Source: Bradysia coprophila
Lineage: Eukaryota; Arthropoda; Insecta; Diptera; Sciaridae
Length of the DNA stretch: 64,000 nucleotides
Direction: 5' to 3'
Assembly (NCBI RefSeq): GCF_014529535.1
Contig: NC_050735.1
Coordinates: 7,761,739-7,825,738, forward strand
The notes under the pieces were generated by a model. That model saw nothing but the letters and a program-made list of their open reading frames with translations, searched no databases and had not been told where the DNA came from. A program made the position numbers and the translations under genes. Positions 23,266 through 34,059 of the stretch are shown one piece after another. How positions within the stretch are numbered: the first letter of the stretch is position 1; each line of letters starts with the position of its first letter.

Positions 23266-26200
23266 CCGAAAGTATTTGGTACGGGATGCTAGTATAACTC
23301 CAAATGCATTGATCCGAAGCTAAACTAGGTGAAAAATGCGACTTTTCATTGTTATATATCGAGTTATGAAACGTTCCTGTTCCCGCTCATATCAAATAAA
23401 ATGTAGCCTTGCTTGAAAAATTGAAGTTTTCGACGAATGTGAATTTTCCTACATCCTACTTTGACAGACACCTTCAAGTTTAATAAAGGAAATATTAGAA
23501 AAATTTCCTTCAACATTTCCATACGTATATGAAATTGATTTTTGACAGCCCTCCATTTGACCTATGAAAATTTTATGTAGCTGATAGAGAGTGCTACGAT
23601 AAAACTGAAAGAAATATCAACATAAAGGCAGCATAAAATTTTGCTCAGGAATTTAACAGAAATGGGATCATAAACTTTAATGCCACATGACGGTGAATAC
23701 AATATTTAAACTAAACGCCATATTTTCGTTCAAAGAGATATTGCCGACCTTAAATATTAAATTCATAATTTCAGTTTTTCTTTTTGTTCTTCATTTTTTT
23801 AAAATGCAATTTTTCCCTTTTATACTCCAGCATTAATGTGTGTTATACATGTAAACGCAGTGATGCATTTTCGTTTGTTCGTTTTGAATACAGAAAAAAA
23901 ATAAATAAATTATTGTATGCTTAGAGATGGCGACCAATTTACCAAAGATAAAGTTAACTCATAATTCTTCGGTCGATCTTTCGTTGATTTTTTATGCTGA
24001 AAATATCTTTCGTTATACTTATGCTGAGATTTATTCCATTTTTTCGTGATGGCTGTAACCATTAATGTATGATTTGTGATATTGTTTAAGATATTTCCAT
24101 AATACAGGTAGAGTAGATGGGTTGAATGGATCGCAGATTTAAGGTAATATGCCTTAAACGCCCTTTAAATAAATTAAAATTTGAATTTTTCACGTAGATA
24201 CAATGTAGCAAAAGAACTAAATTCATTTATACTGAGAGTGGTATCAGATGAAGGGCTCGAATTTAATCAATCAATGAGTTGAATTGCACAAAGTATCAGT
24301 GTCGATTGCAGATAATTCAATTGAGATTTTAATCGATACAGAAGGCTAACAACCACTGCTGATATTTCGGTATCGTATTAAGACTGAGAAAACTGATACT
24401 ACAGATGGAATTCATTATCGTGTCCACTGTGCATAACTTTTAAATGGCAATAATCCATCAGTGTCATTTTACATCCAGATAAACATTTCATTGATTCTGC
24501 GTCCTTAACAACTCCGAGATGTATGTTGTAGCAATTTGTTTATTAAGTTGTTGGTTTAACATTTCAGTTTATTATTATACACATACGGCGCCAAGCAGTA
24601 CCGGACTGGCTCAAAAAAGTCCTTCGAGAAAAAATCCGCAAGAGAACACTTTTCGGGTGACGGTTTTGAATAAGGCCCATTGGCTCCTACAACTGCGTAT
24701 GCTCATAATTTCGAAGCTATACGAAAAAGTAGATGCTTTTAGCATCGGACACGAATATTGTCAATATTATTGTATACGTATTATGTACTTAATTTTACCC
24801 AGCTGTTGTGCTTCTTCGCTGAATTGCTAAATACATTCTTTGCGTCATACAATAATTAAAATGACTGTCCTATTCTATAGAGGGATTCTTTTGAATTTCG
24901 ACTGACCGATAAATGCCTAGTTAGGCGTTGGCGCCTAGCCTAGGCTCCAAAACCAGTCTCAGATAATTTTGATCTCATTAGCATTGGCGACCAGTTTAAC
25001 AGTTGATACGGTTGGTCCAGTAAACATAGCGTCTTAATTGATATGAATATTTGTGTTAAAAATGTATTATAATTGTACATGGACAGTCTTTGTATGGTAA
25101 TCGTTCCATGGTAAGAAAAAATGAAGAAGAGTCAAATGGCAGTCAAAATGTATATATTACGTCTCTTTAATCACTTTAAAAGGCCGCATAGTTAAATATT
25201 AAACATTAGCATATTTGTCTTGAAACATCTTCGTACAGCTACGACCAGTCAAACAAAAATTTCGAGGAAAAAAAAACCCGACGAGAAATGTTTTAAAATC
25301 CCAAACATCTCAATAATTACCGCTGAATCATTAATTCCAATAAAAAAGTAAATAATGAAAATATCTTTGTGCTTTACACAAAAGCCATCACAAGGTTCCT
25401 TTTGTACCACAACATAAACTATCACCGGATCGTTAAATTAAAAGTCAATATAAAGCATTTAATCTTTTACTCTTTTTTGTACCCAATTCCAACTCCATGA
25501 AGATGGGTAATAATTTGTTTCTCTCTCCCACAATCAAGAAAAAAAAAATTGTAAACGAAATTTGTATTATGGATGGAAGGTGCTCTGAGGTGTATAACCA
25601 AACAGAACAGAAAAAAAAAATAATTATTTAACCAATACGAAGCGATGCTCTAATGCTGGAATGTTGGTGTGTGTTCTTGATCTTTCACATAAAGCATTTT
25701 TCGATGGCATATCGAATACATTCACATTATATCCATGAAGAACAAGTTCTTTTAACATTTTATAGTTCTTTGTTTGATATTTATATGGGAACTCTAATAT
25801 GGGAACCGAATTGTCTTTTGTTTTACCTGTGTAATTCACGAAGAACTGTCCAAAAGGTAGTCTCATTTTTTTACAATTCACTAAAAAGCAACATAAGGAA
25901 ATCAATCTAGTAAACAGATTTGTTCTATCAAAATCTCAATCCGGAATTAGAATGGTAGTTTCGAGCGTTATTTATTTTTGGATGAGCGTTATAAATATTT
26001 GACTTACCAATATTTTTATCAAATTGATGAAAGTAAGGGTGAAATCATTTACAATATCTGTGGAAGGAAGAATTACAATAGAATATAATAACCATCCAAA
26101 CGATCAATCTTTGAATATCCTCATAATCGATACAAGAAGTAACTCATAAAATTCAAACAAGAATTTAGTTTCTCTTCTTTCAAGATTCGTTTAATCTTTT

Positions 26201-27370
26201 TTTTTGTTTTGTTTTGTTTTCTTTTGTAAAAAGATACCAGCCGAAGTGAACCAACCGTGTTACACGGCCAGTCATATGCATGCTGAGTGCGAATGAGATC
26301 TTCGAACAATTTCAAAGTGATCACGATCGCACTCGGATTTTTTTTTATTATTTCTTTTCAAAAACCGAGAATGAATATTCAAAAAATTAATAAAAGAAAA
26401 ACTTGTTCAATTCGATTGAACAAAATTGCAGCATTTGTGTGTCGACTGGGTCGGCTTGCTGTGCATTCACCGGTATTGTACCACTGGTAGTCTCTGTATA
26501 ATTGTGCATAATAATGATGGTGGTCTTTTATTTTATTAATTTTTAATGGAATGTGGAACTCAAACACTCGAATTTATCAAGTACCGAACATGCATTATAA
26601 TACGAAGAGAAACATATTGAACAGTACATGTGTTACACATGCATTCTTCAGCGTTCTACTAATTCCATAACAGAAACTGGTTTTCTATAATTTTTTTTCT
26701 CAGTCAGACGACTCAATGTTCACTTATTACTTTGTGCTTATTTGACTATGGTTAGGTTATAGGTAAAGTAATTTTTTTTTATCAAGGAGTCAAGACATAT
26801 TTTATCACCCGCGACGCTATTTTATGGGTTTTGTAGTGTAAGAGATGTAAATGAAAACATTCTGAATGGAAAATTTAATTTGTTTAAATCACATTTGTGA
26901 ATGGGATGAGGGTAAATGTATTAATGAGGGTATTGTATTGTCCATGATTACGAAATTAGTCAATGGGTAATCATCTATTAGCGACAAAGACGACAAAATT
27001 ATCGACGAGGTCTAGCTGAAAAATTGTTTCAACACCAAACGTATGAGACCTAATGATTATATGTCTGTGAATGTCAACAACCTCATATATAATAGATATT
27101 TATGCAACTGGCTGTAACTGTAAAATGGTATCTCTGTTCGAGATGGAGTAAACGGTTTGAGATGAAGTCGAGTTAGATAGTTTTATATATCGAGCTTGTG
27201 AAAGTGAACTCTACAGTAGAACAGCTTAAGTGCACCCGACACAGAAGTACTTGAAATATAAAACCGAATGCATTTTTCGTCAATTCACTTGACTTCTGTT
27301 GGTGAATGAAGGACGGCAACACCCTGATGATCATGTCAAATAAATAGTATTTTACATAACTAGGGATAAA
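23266..27370. other. Long gene-poor stretch
   Basis: About 4 kb with only short unrelated ORFs. A fragment CAGTACCGGACTGGCTC near 24596 matches the nested element at 7616. No exon chain, RNA gene or intact element is supported. Confidence 0.5.
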
Positions 27371-27373
27371 AAG

Positions 27374-27456
27374 ATGAAAAGTAGAGTTTTCGGGTGAATT
27401 TTGTTGATCCGAGGCGAGGCCGAGGTCAATGAACACACTAAAACAAGACTTTTCAT
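27374..27456. repeat. GTTTTCGTGTG hairpin repeat, copy 2
   Basis: ATGAAAAGTAGAGTTTTCGG opens and AAGACTTTTCAT closes a hairpin around TTGATCCGAGGCGAGGCCG. Just downstream (27480-27540) is a block also found at about 29862-29935 and 37040-37115 in the other orientation. Confidence 0.6.
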
Positions 27457-27627
27457 TTGTATACTGAGTTACGTAAGAAAGAAGTGCTTGAAACATGAAA
27501 AGTACGGTTTTCGACGCATGTAGCATGTAAAATTGCTTTTAATAGCTGGACAAATGAATTCAAAACGATCATATAAGATGAAGGCATCCAATGAAAATAA
27601 AAATTTTTCGAATCAGGAGCAATTTTA

Positions 27628-27815
27628 AAATGTCACAGACGGCAAGCATTTGAACAGTTTTACTATCTGATCTATTACTTCATTTGATCAAAGATTTTCA
27701 GAAATTGATTTCAGAAATCTTTTACTTCATTTGTTTTTTTGCATGTTTTTTTGCCATATAAGACTAATTAGTCAGAGCTTGTCGTTTAGTATTGCTGTCG
27801 TTGTCGATATCAGAT
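27628..27815 (-). repeat. 3' fragment of the 34-36.6 kb retrotransposon
   Basis: The segment is the reverse complement, with scattered differences, of 36360-36560. Shared stretches include ACAGTTTTACTAT, ATTACTTCATTTGATC and AGAGCTTGTCGTTTA. It is a 5'-truncated copy of that element's 3' untranslated region in the opposite orientation. Confidence 0.7.
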
Positions 27816-27997
27816 GATATAAGAAAATGAGATGGGAAAAGTATCTGTAATTTCAAAGTTGGCCACAAGTAATTTTTTTATGGAACAAAACTTAGCTACC
27901 TTCGAGTATAACGAAATCACATTAGTGAACAAAACGAAATTTCATATTTCACTCGACAGACCTAAGGTTCAATTTCTGGTCAACTTTAAATTATTCA

Positions 27998-28393
27998 ATG
28001 GCTGCAAGTAACAATACGCGTCCTAACAATCGCATTGCTCTATTTCGCATAAAGAAGACAAATTTGAAGCGCAACATTCATGAAGTTGATGGGCGAAGAC
28101 GAAGTAAGAAAACTCTTCATGTTCCTAGGAGGAGAGAAACCGAAGCACAAAGGCTAGCTAGAGAAGCAGTAGAGAGGACTAAAAGAAAAAGTAGAAAAGA
28201 AAGAAAAGAAAAACGAAGTAAAGATGAAGAAGACTTTTTACACTTAGAAGAAAACGTCCATGCAGCAATCGCCGGGCGGCGACATTCCTTCTCCGAAGGC
28301 CAACTATCTGAAGGTGAGGAGATGCCACCGTTTCAAAAAACACCACGTAAAAAATTCCGTAAGTCTCCAGGAGCGCCCAAATCACGAAAATGA
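27998..28393 (+). CDS. Basic, charged protein of 131 residues, unknown
   Basis: A single open frame starts at ATTCAATGGCTGC and ends TGA. The protein is rich in Arg/Lys/Glu. Residues ~38-80 (RRSKKTLHVPRRRETEAQRL and a run of RKSRKERKEKRSK) look like nuclear-localisation and coiled-coil-forming sequence. The tail is proline/lysine-rich (TPRKKFRKSPGAPKSRK). AATAAA-type signals follow within 50 bases. The composition is far from random for this A+T-rich DNA, which favours a real intronless gene or processed retrocopy. I recognise no family. Confidence 0.5.
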   Translation: MAASNNTRPNNRIALFRIKKTNLKRNIHEVDGRRRSKKTLHVPRRRETEAQRLAREAVERTKRKSRKERKEKRSKDEEDFLHLEENVHAAIAGRRHSFSEGQLSEGEEMPPFQKTPRKKFRKSPGAPKSRK

Positions 28394-28839
28394 TTGGATT
28401 TTAAAATAAAATGTGAAAGAAATAAATTAAAATAAACAATTCCAATGAAGTGTATTATAGTTCGTACTAATGAAACGTGCTGAGGGGTTTACTATTTCGC
28501 AGAAAAACAGAATTACTGTGCTCACCTTGAAGGGGAAATAACTTCAAATTTGTTTAAAGAAAATGCAGAATGAAGGAAAGTCCAGAAGGAAACCTAAAAA
28601 AACCCTGAAAAATCCTTCTGTAGTTCTATCACGCCGTTTGCATGAGATTGTGCATCAAATGTGCATGAGACTTTTCACAACGCAGGCGTATTTCTCACCT
28701 CACCTCGAGACCAAATTTCCAACTTATTTGTTTTGCCTTGGTGACCGAATAATTATTTGACTCCATTTGTAACCAGAAGCAAATTTAGTCTTAACTTTTT
28801 TTGAATGAAAATTTACAATTTTTAAGAATGAATTTGCCA

Positions 28840-29650
28840 AGGTATCGAGCAACTGAGATTCAAGCCACATCCGATCCGAATGATCGATGGCTCTATAGAA
28901 TCGTTAGTCTCCCCTGACAATTATGTGGAACAACTTTTTTCTGTTTGTCTTTTGTTTTTGGGAGTAGAGTTGTAAAAGTGATCTGTGTCACATGTTGAAA
29001 AATATTTCTTTGTGAAGTTGAATTATTTCGCCAATAAACAGACGATTTATTTGGAAGTGTGCAGGTTTATAGTGCTTAGAAAGACGCTGCGATACATACC
29101 CAAAAATGGTCAAAAGGTCCTTGTGTGGAAGCGCTGGACATTGAAAATCAGTATATGGTTTTCGGTTTCGGAATCTCTTGGACAGCAGCGACCAAACAAG
29201 TTTGACAATGTATAGTAGAGAGGAGTCCACCAGGAGTCCAACGATACTGTGGAAGCCGTTGGCCGTCGCTGTCCAAGGTTGTGACAGGAAATTGAGAAAA
29301 TTTGACTACGCCGGCGAACTTCTAAGGGCTCATCTGCCGCTATAAAGCAGCTAAAAACGAAAAACATATCAGACCTCGGTTCTACGGGTCTCTTCTTTCC
29401 AATGATACCAAACACGCGTGGATAGAGACTCGACGAATGTATTTTTTATTAGTAAATGTGACACTCAGTACGTCTATGTGAAGAATAATTATGGAGGGAA
29501 AAAATGACAGAAAATTCAATCCAACAGTCTTAATCCTCTTTCTTCGCATTGAACGTGATAAAATAGTAAATCACTCTTCAAATTGAGCCCTGAAACTGTT
29601 TTTACTTGCAACACTAACGACTCTTCGTAGCCAATGCAAAGAATTAGTAT
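28840..29650 (-). repeat. Composite dispersed repeat, copy B
   Basis: The reverse complement of this segment matches much of 4063-5760, including the stretches around CTATAGAATCGTTAG (28895) and TTGTGACAGGAAATTGAGAA (29279). It lacks the ~900-bp insertion present in copy A. ORFs in the two copies are similar but not conserved as proteins. Confidence 0.6.
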
Positions 29651-29776
29651 TTTATCTGCTTACCACGGCAATGTCGATGTTAGAGGCAGACGCCTTCGGC
29701 TTGGTAACTTCCAAATTGTTAAAATAAACATTTTAGACAGAGATGCATAATCTACTATTTCATACCTTGAGATTAA

Positions 29777-30045
29777 AATATGAAAAGTAGAGTTTTCGTG
29801 TGAATTTTAAAGATCTGAGGCGTAGGAAAGTATATATCCCGAGTTATATAATGTATTTTACATGCTACATGCGTCGAAAACTGTACTTTTCATGTTTCAA
29901 GCACTACTGTCGACGCGCTCAGCATGTGAAATCCTTTACACAACTCGGTATAAAAACGGAAAGTCGCGTTTTCGTGTGTTTATTGACATCGGCTACGCCT
30001 CGGATCAACAAAACTCACACGAAAACTCTATTTTTCATTTTTTTA
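29777..30045. repeat. GTTTTCGTGTG hairpin repeats, copies 3 and 4
   Basis: A partial copy (AAAAGTAGAGTTTTCGTGTG near 29779) and a full copy (29955-30040, with core GGCTACGCCTCGGATCAACA) flank a block, TACATGCTACATGCGTCGAA, also present at 27.5 and 37.0 kb. Confidence 0.6.
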
Positions 30046-31640
30046 CCCCAAGTTACGAGTTAATTTGGATACGAAATATCACATTACTGAAGTCCCTGTT
30101 CCCACTACCATTTATGTTTTACTATGATTCCGTTTCTCACCGATTAATCATGACATATTCAGTGAGGTGTTATATTTTAATTAGTTAGCATAACATTTCG
30201 CCGGGACCATAATGATGATGAAACATGAGCGACAAAAGGTATAAAGATATGTTTCATTTTCATTGTATTGACCATCATGGCAAAGCAACAAGTAACACGT
30301 TATACGACAGCAATTTATACATTTTCATACATTTACGTTATGCCTACACATAAGCGGCTTAAGGAACAGTATATTATAGACAGCCTTACGTATGTTTCTT
30401 TTCTGTGTACATGAGAACCAACTTATATTGGAATTCAACCGTTCGACCATTTAACAGACATCTTTAACAAAGAACGAAACAAAAACAGAATCATGAATTC
30501 TGAAAGAAAAAAATTATCGAAAGAGGTATGCGCTTTAATAATACATATTATTTACTTCACTCTCTGCATTTAATGTGGAAACAAGTTAAGTTAAATGACG
30601 ATAGGAAGAACTAAAGTTAAACAAAAATTAAGAGGAAAATCGTTCCATACAAACACCAAAGAATTATAAAATGCACGAATTGTATTATATGAAATGGTTT
30701 TGTGATGGTCTTTATGTATGTAGATATGAAACGGACTTACCCACAAATCTTTGCGTAATATCGGAAGCTTAATAGACAACAAACATATCTCTTGAGTGTA
30801 CCTACTTCATCAAGAAATCAGTTACAATATATATGTATGGCCTCTTTAAGAAATGATACGACGAGTTAATGCCCGGAGGCAGTAAACTGGGTTTATTATC
30901 GATTTCTGTTCGTCTTTTTTTTTGTTTCGTTGTAGTTTTATGTCCGAGAAAAATTAATTTGATTTTAATTTAGTGCTGAAAGGATAGTCTGGTAAGCGTG
31001 CTACTTATATTCGAAATAAGAAAAAAACTTGTCTACGGGTCAAAACATTTTTTTCTTAAATCTTCGGTGGTTCACAAAACAGTACCTGTGTTCCACATAA
31101 GAATTGTTATTGTTGGAGTATATCGCTTTATGTCAAAGCTTTTGTCTCCAATTATTATAGGCGCAAAAAGTCTAACAAAAAAATCTTCAGACTCGTCTAA
31201 CATCACAACTAAAAAATTAATTGATTCGGAATTTACAACCTCCGATGATGTTTAACGACCGACAGTTCGATAAAGCAAGAAAAAAGTCTCGTAATTTAGT
31301 GATCAATTGAGCGATTAAATGATCATTCTTAGAATTACTACTGAAGATTTTACGCAGGTGATGTTTCCCTGATTTTTTGTCACATTTTTTTAAAGAGGCA
31401 AGGTAGGATTAGTAGTCCATACCTAAGATTCCAGGAATCCAGGAAATTTTATGTCAAAATTGTTTTTATTCCAAAGTGCAAGCAATACCTAATGTCTGAT
31501 TCATTGAAACTTTGAAACGGAAATTCACAGGCATCCTCGGATCGAAGATCTAATTAGGGTAGAATTGCCATTGCCAAATAGCAATATTTTTCTAGTTGAC
31601 ATCAGCCAGCTTCATTGAGTTAATGATATATCAGCAGTAC
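30046..31640. other. Intergenic, no supported gene
   Basis: A short reading frame at 30493 followed by a GT donor and an open stretch at 31001-31255 could be exons, but nothing ties them together. I see no recognisable protein. Confidence 0.4.
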
Positions 31641-31643
31641 AGC

Positions 31644-31713
31644 GGCAGCCTGGTGTCAACTTGAAATTTAGTGTTGACACGTTAGGTCTATACCCACTTG
31701 ACACCAGGCTGCC
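31644..31713. repeat. 70-bp hairpin element
   Basis: Perfect 16-bp inverted repeats GGCAGCCTGGTGTCAA and TTGACACCAGGCTGCC close a 38-base loop. Confidence 0.7.
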
Positions 31714-31973
31714 TACCATGGACTGAAAGAGCAGCGACTTGTCAATCTGGAATGTATTGTCAGTGACAGTGTGCGCTTCTGTTCCACACAATTGAAGCTG
31801 CCTACAAATGTGACTTGACCCTGTCTGAATTTTTCGTTTTTGCTGACTTCTGAGACATTGTAACAGGGTGGTGTCGATGGCGATCAAATAAATAACTTAA
31901 CCGTTTATAAGCTGCTTTCATATCGTCATACAAAGATTCAATCGGCTAATTCCTTTGTTTTAAGTATCGAGTA

Positions 31974-32194
31974 CAGTCAGGGACAGTGAAATGTCAGAAT
32001 GAATTTGCTTTAGCTGTTTTGCAGCTCATCGACACAAACAACCAAAACTGTTTATACTTGTTTATAAATACGGTTCAAATTGCTTCACGCACGCGCGTGG
32101 TAGTAGTAAAACCGTAAACATGTATAAACAGTTTTGATTGGTTGTGTGGATTAGGTGAAGTAAATTCTTGCTGAAATTTCTCTGCCTCTAACTG
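31974..32194. mobile_element. Tc1/mariner-like MITE
   Basis: The 221-bp element begins CAGTCAGGGACAGTGAAATG and ends, reversed, CAGTTAGAGGCAGAGAAATT. It is flanked on both sides by TA (31972-31973, 32195-32196), the duplication made by Tc1/mariner elements. The inner arms (AAAACTGTTTATAC and complement) are also inverted. No ORF. Confidence 0.72.
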
Positions 32195-32306
32195 TAATGT
32201 TTGATATCAAATCTTGTACTTCTTAAGTTATTACAAATTTTGCGATTCCCTACGTAGCTATAGATCATCATTAATTGTTGAAGGCGTTGGCAATAACAGA
32301 TGATTA

Positions 32307-32316
32307 TATATAAAAG
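32307..32316 (+). promoter_or_regulatory. Candidate core promoter (TATA box)
   Basis: TATATAAAAG is followed 25-30 bases later by initiator-like TGATCATAGTCG, then a non-coding stretch ending AAAG|GTTTGT that could be a splice donor at 32415. No coding exon is found close by. It could drive a leader exon for the epoxide hydrolase 7 kb downstream or belong to a lost gene. Confidence 0.35.
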
Positions 32317-32602
32317 CAACGCACTTCAAGCAAAAGTGATCATAGTCGTACACTGTCAAGTTTCAGTACCCTATTCAGAGTAGCACTCAAGCCCGAAGTT
32401 CGTTGATAAAAGGTTTGTTTCAGGCACTGTGTGCTTATTATTCGGATTTTGTGCAGGTTTGGAACGAGGCGACGGATACATGATCGCCAAGAGGTGTGGT
32501 CGCTTTATTTCTCTTTCGATCGTTCAAATAAAAGTCGAGTTTTCGCATGTTATCACCAATTTTTCCGATTTTTTAATTGGATAAAGTTTGGAAAGCGTGA
32601 AA

Positions 32603-32804
32603 AAAGAAACATAAAACTTACTGACATATTTCTGTCCAAGACATTCTTAAAATCGATTTTTCACCATGAAGTTATGATGGCTGTTTTTGGCCAAATGGTG
32701 AAAAATGTAGATCTGGTTGTGGTCTAAATGGGCTTCATGGTGAAAAATCGATTTAAAGAATGTCTTGGCCAGAAATATATGTCAGTAAGTTTTATGATTC
32801 TTTG
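32603..32804. mobile_element. Fold-back MITE with ~65-bp arms
   Basis: Left arm 32603-32671 (CATAAAACTTACTGACATAT .. ATCGATTTTTCACCATGAAG) is repeated in inverse at 32731-32804 with few changes. About 60 bases of loop. The chance ORF across it is not a gene. Confidence 0.78.
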
Positions 32805-34059
32805 TGAAAATATGGAATAATGTGCGAAAGAAAGTGGAAACGTTTTCCCAAAATTAGTACATTCCTATAATTCTGAGCCGATTTCTTCAGCATGTTTGAG
32901 AGAACAAACATTTTAATAAATTCATTTTGCTATTTGTTTTACAGACAACACTCATAACACCGACCGTTGTTTACATAGTATAGCGATTAAACTAACTAAA
33001 TAGAACCCAAATTGATAATCCTTGTACATTGACGATAACCATATATGATTCTGCTATGAGAGCTTATAATTAATTATTTTGTTTCACTGGAAAAATAATA
33101 ATTCTTATCACCTTGGACTGCATAAACAACACAAATGTACAGAGAGAAAAATAAGCAAAAATAATAATCTTTCCAATTGGTTGCAAGAGGCTATCAACAT
33201 TCTGAATTGGATTCGTCTTAAGCCAGTAGGAATCCGCAAATTGAGAGGCGATAAAGAAATTCACTTAATTTATAATGTCCTATCTCAGTGCACAAGAAGC
33301 TATTCTAACGACCATGATAATGATTTACGTAAATTGGCGTCGACACCGGAGCAAAAGGTCAAAAATGGAAACATCACTTGCAATGATTACACAAATTGCG
33401 CTATATTAACGTTAAGCGCTAGCACACCTTCCACATAACAAACAATAAAATCATATTTTCATATTGATAAACACATCCAGGAAATTATACTAAATTGCAG
33501 TAGTCATGCAAGCATGTTTAGTTGATGTATCTAATGACTCTATATGTGTACGAACCACTTGAATTCAGTCAGCCAAACTATCGCAAGCTACTGATCACCG
33601 ATGGACGATGATAAATTACACTTTGAATTTTGTTAGTACATAATATAAAGAGGAAAGGTGAGCAACGGACACGGTAGTCATCATTTAATTCTATTACAAT
33701 TGAAGCGCTTTTAAATGCAGCACAACACACAACCAATGTTGTGTGCATAAATAAATCATTTTTGTTGGAACAATAGGGGGACTTTATATCACTACTTTGA
33801 CCTTTCTTCAATCACATTGTACGGAGATCAAGTTCAGATAGGTCAGACATTGTTTATGCAGCGTCTGAAATACGTTTAACTGAAAATCATGGTATGTCGT
33901 TTGAAAATTGGTGAATGGTAACAATACCCCTCTCTAGCAACCTAACTAACCTAACTGTGCTATTCCGAATGCCCTTTTAGACATGATGTCCCTTTGTGGA
34001 GTACAGCATCTTAATATGATAAGAAATGTAATCTCCCGAACGTTCAGCCTCAATCCGTG
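32805..34059. other. Intergenic, no supported gene
   Basis: An open frame at 33079-33438 (119 codons) has no recognisable domain and an atypical composition. I do not call it. Confidence 0.4.

Noticed and set aside
30493..31255. Possible small two-exon gene (ATG at 30493 with a GT donor; open stretch 31001-31255)
   Set aside because: The exons cannot be joined with a convincing acceptor in frame, and the peptide resembles nothing.
32431..32727. 98-codon ORF after the candidate promoter
   Set aside because: It runs into one arm of the fold-back MITE at 32603-32804 and has no coding character.
33079..33438. 119-codon ORF
   Set aside because: No recognisable protein features, A+T-driven composition and no splice or promoter context.
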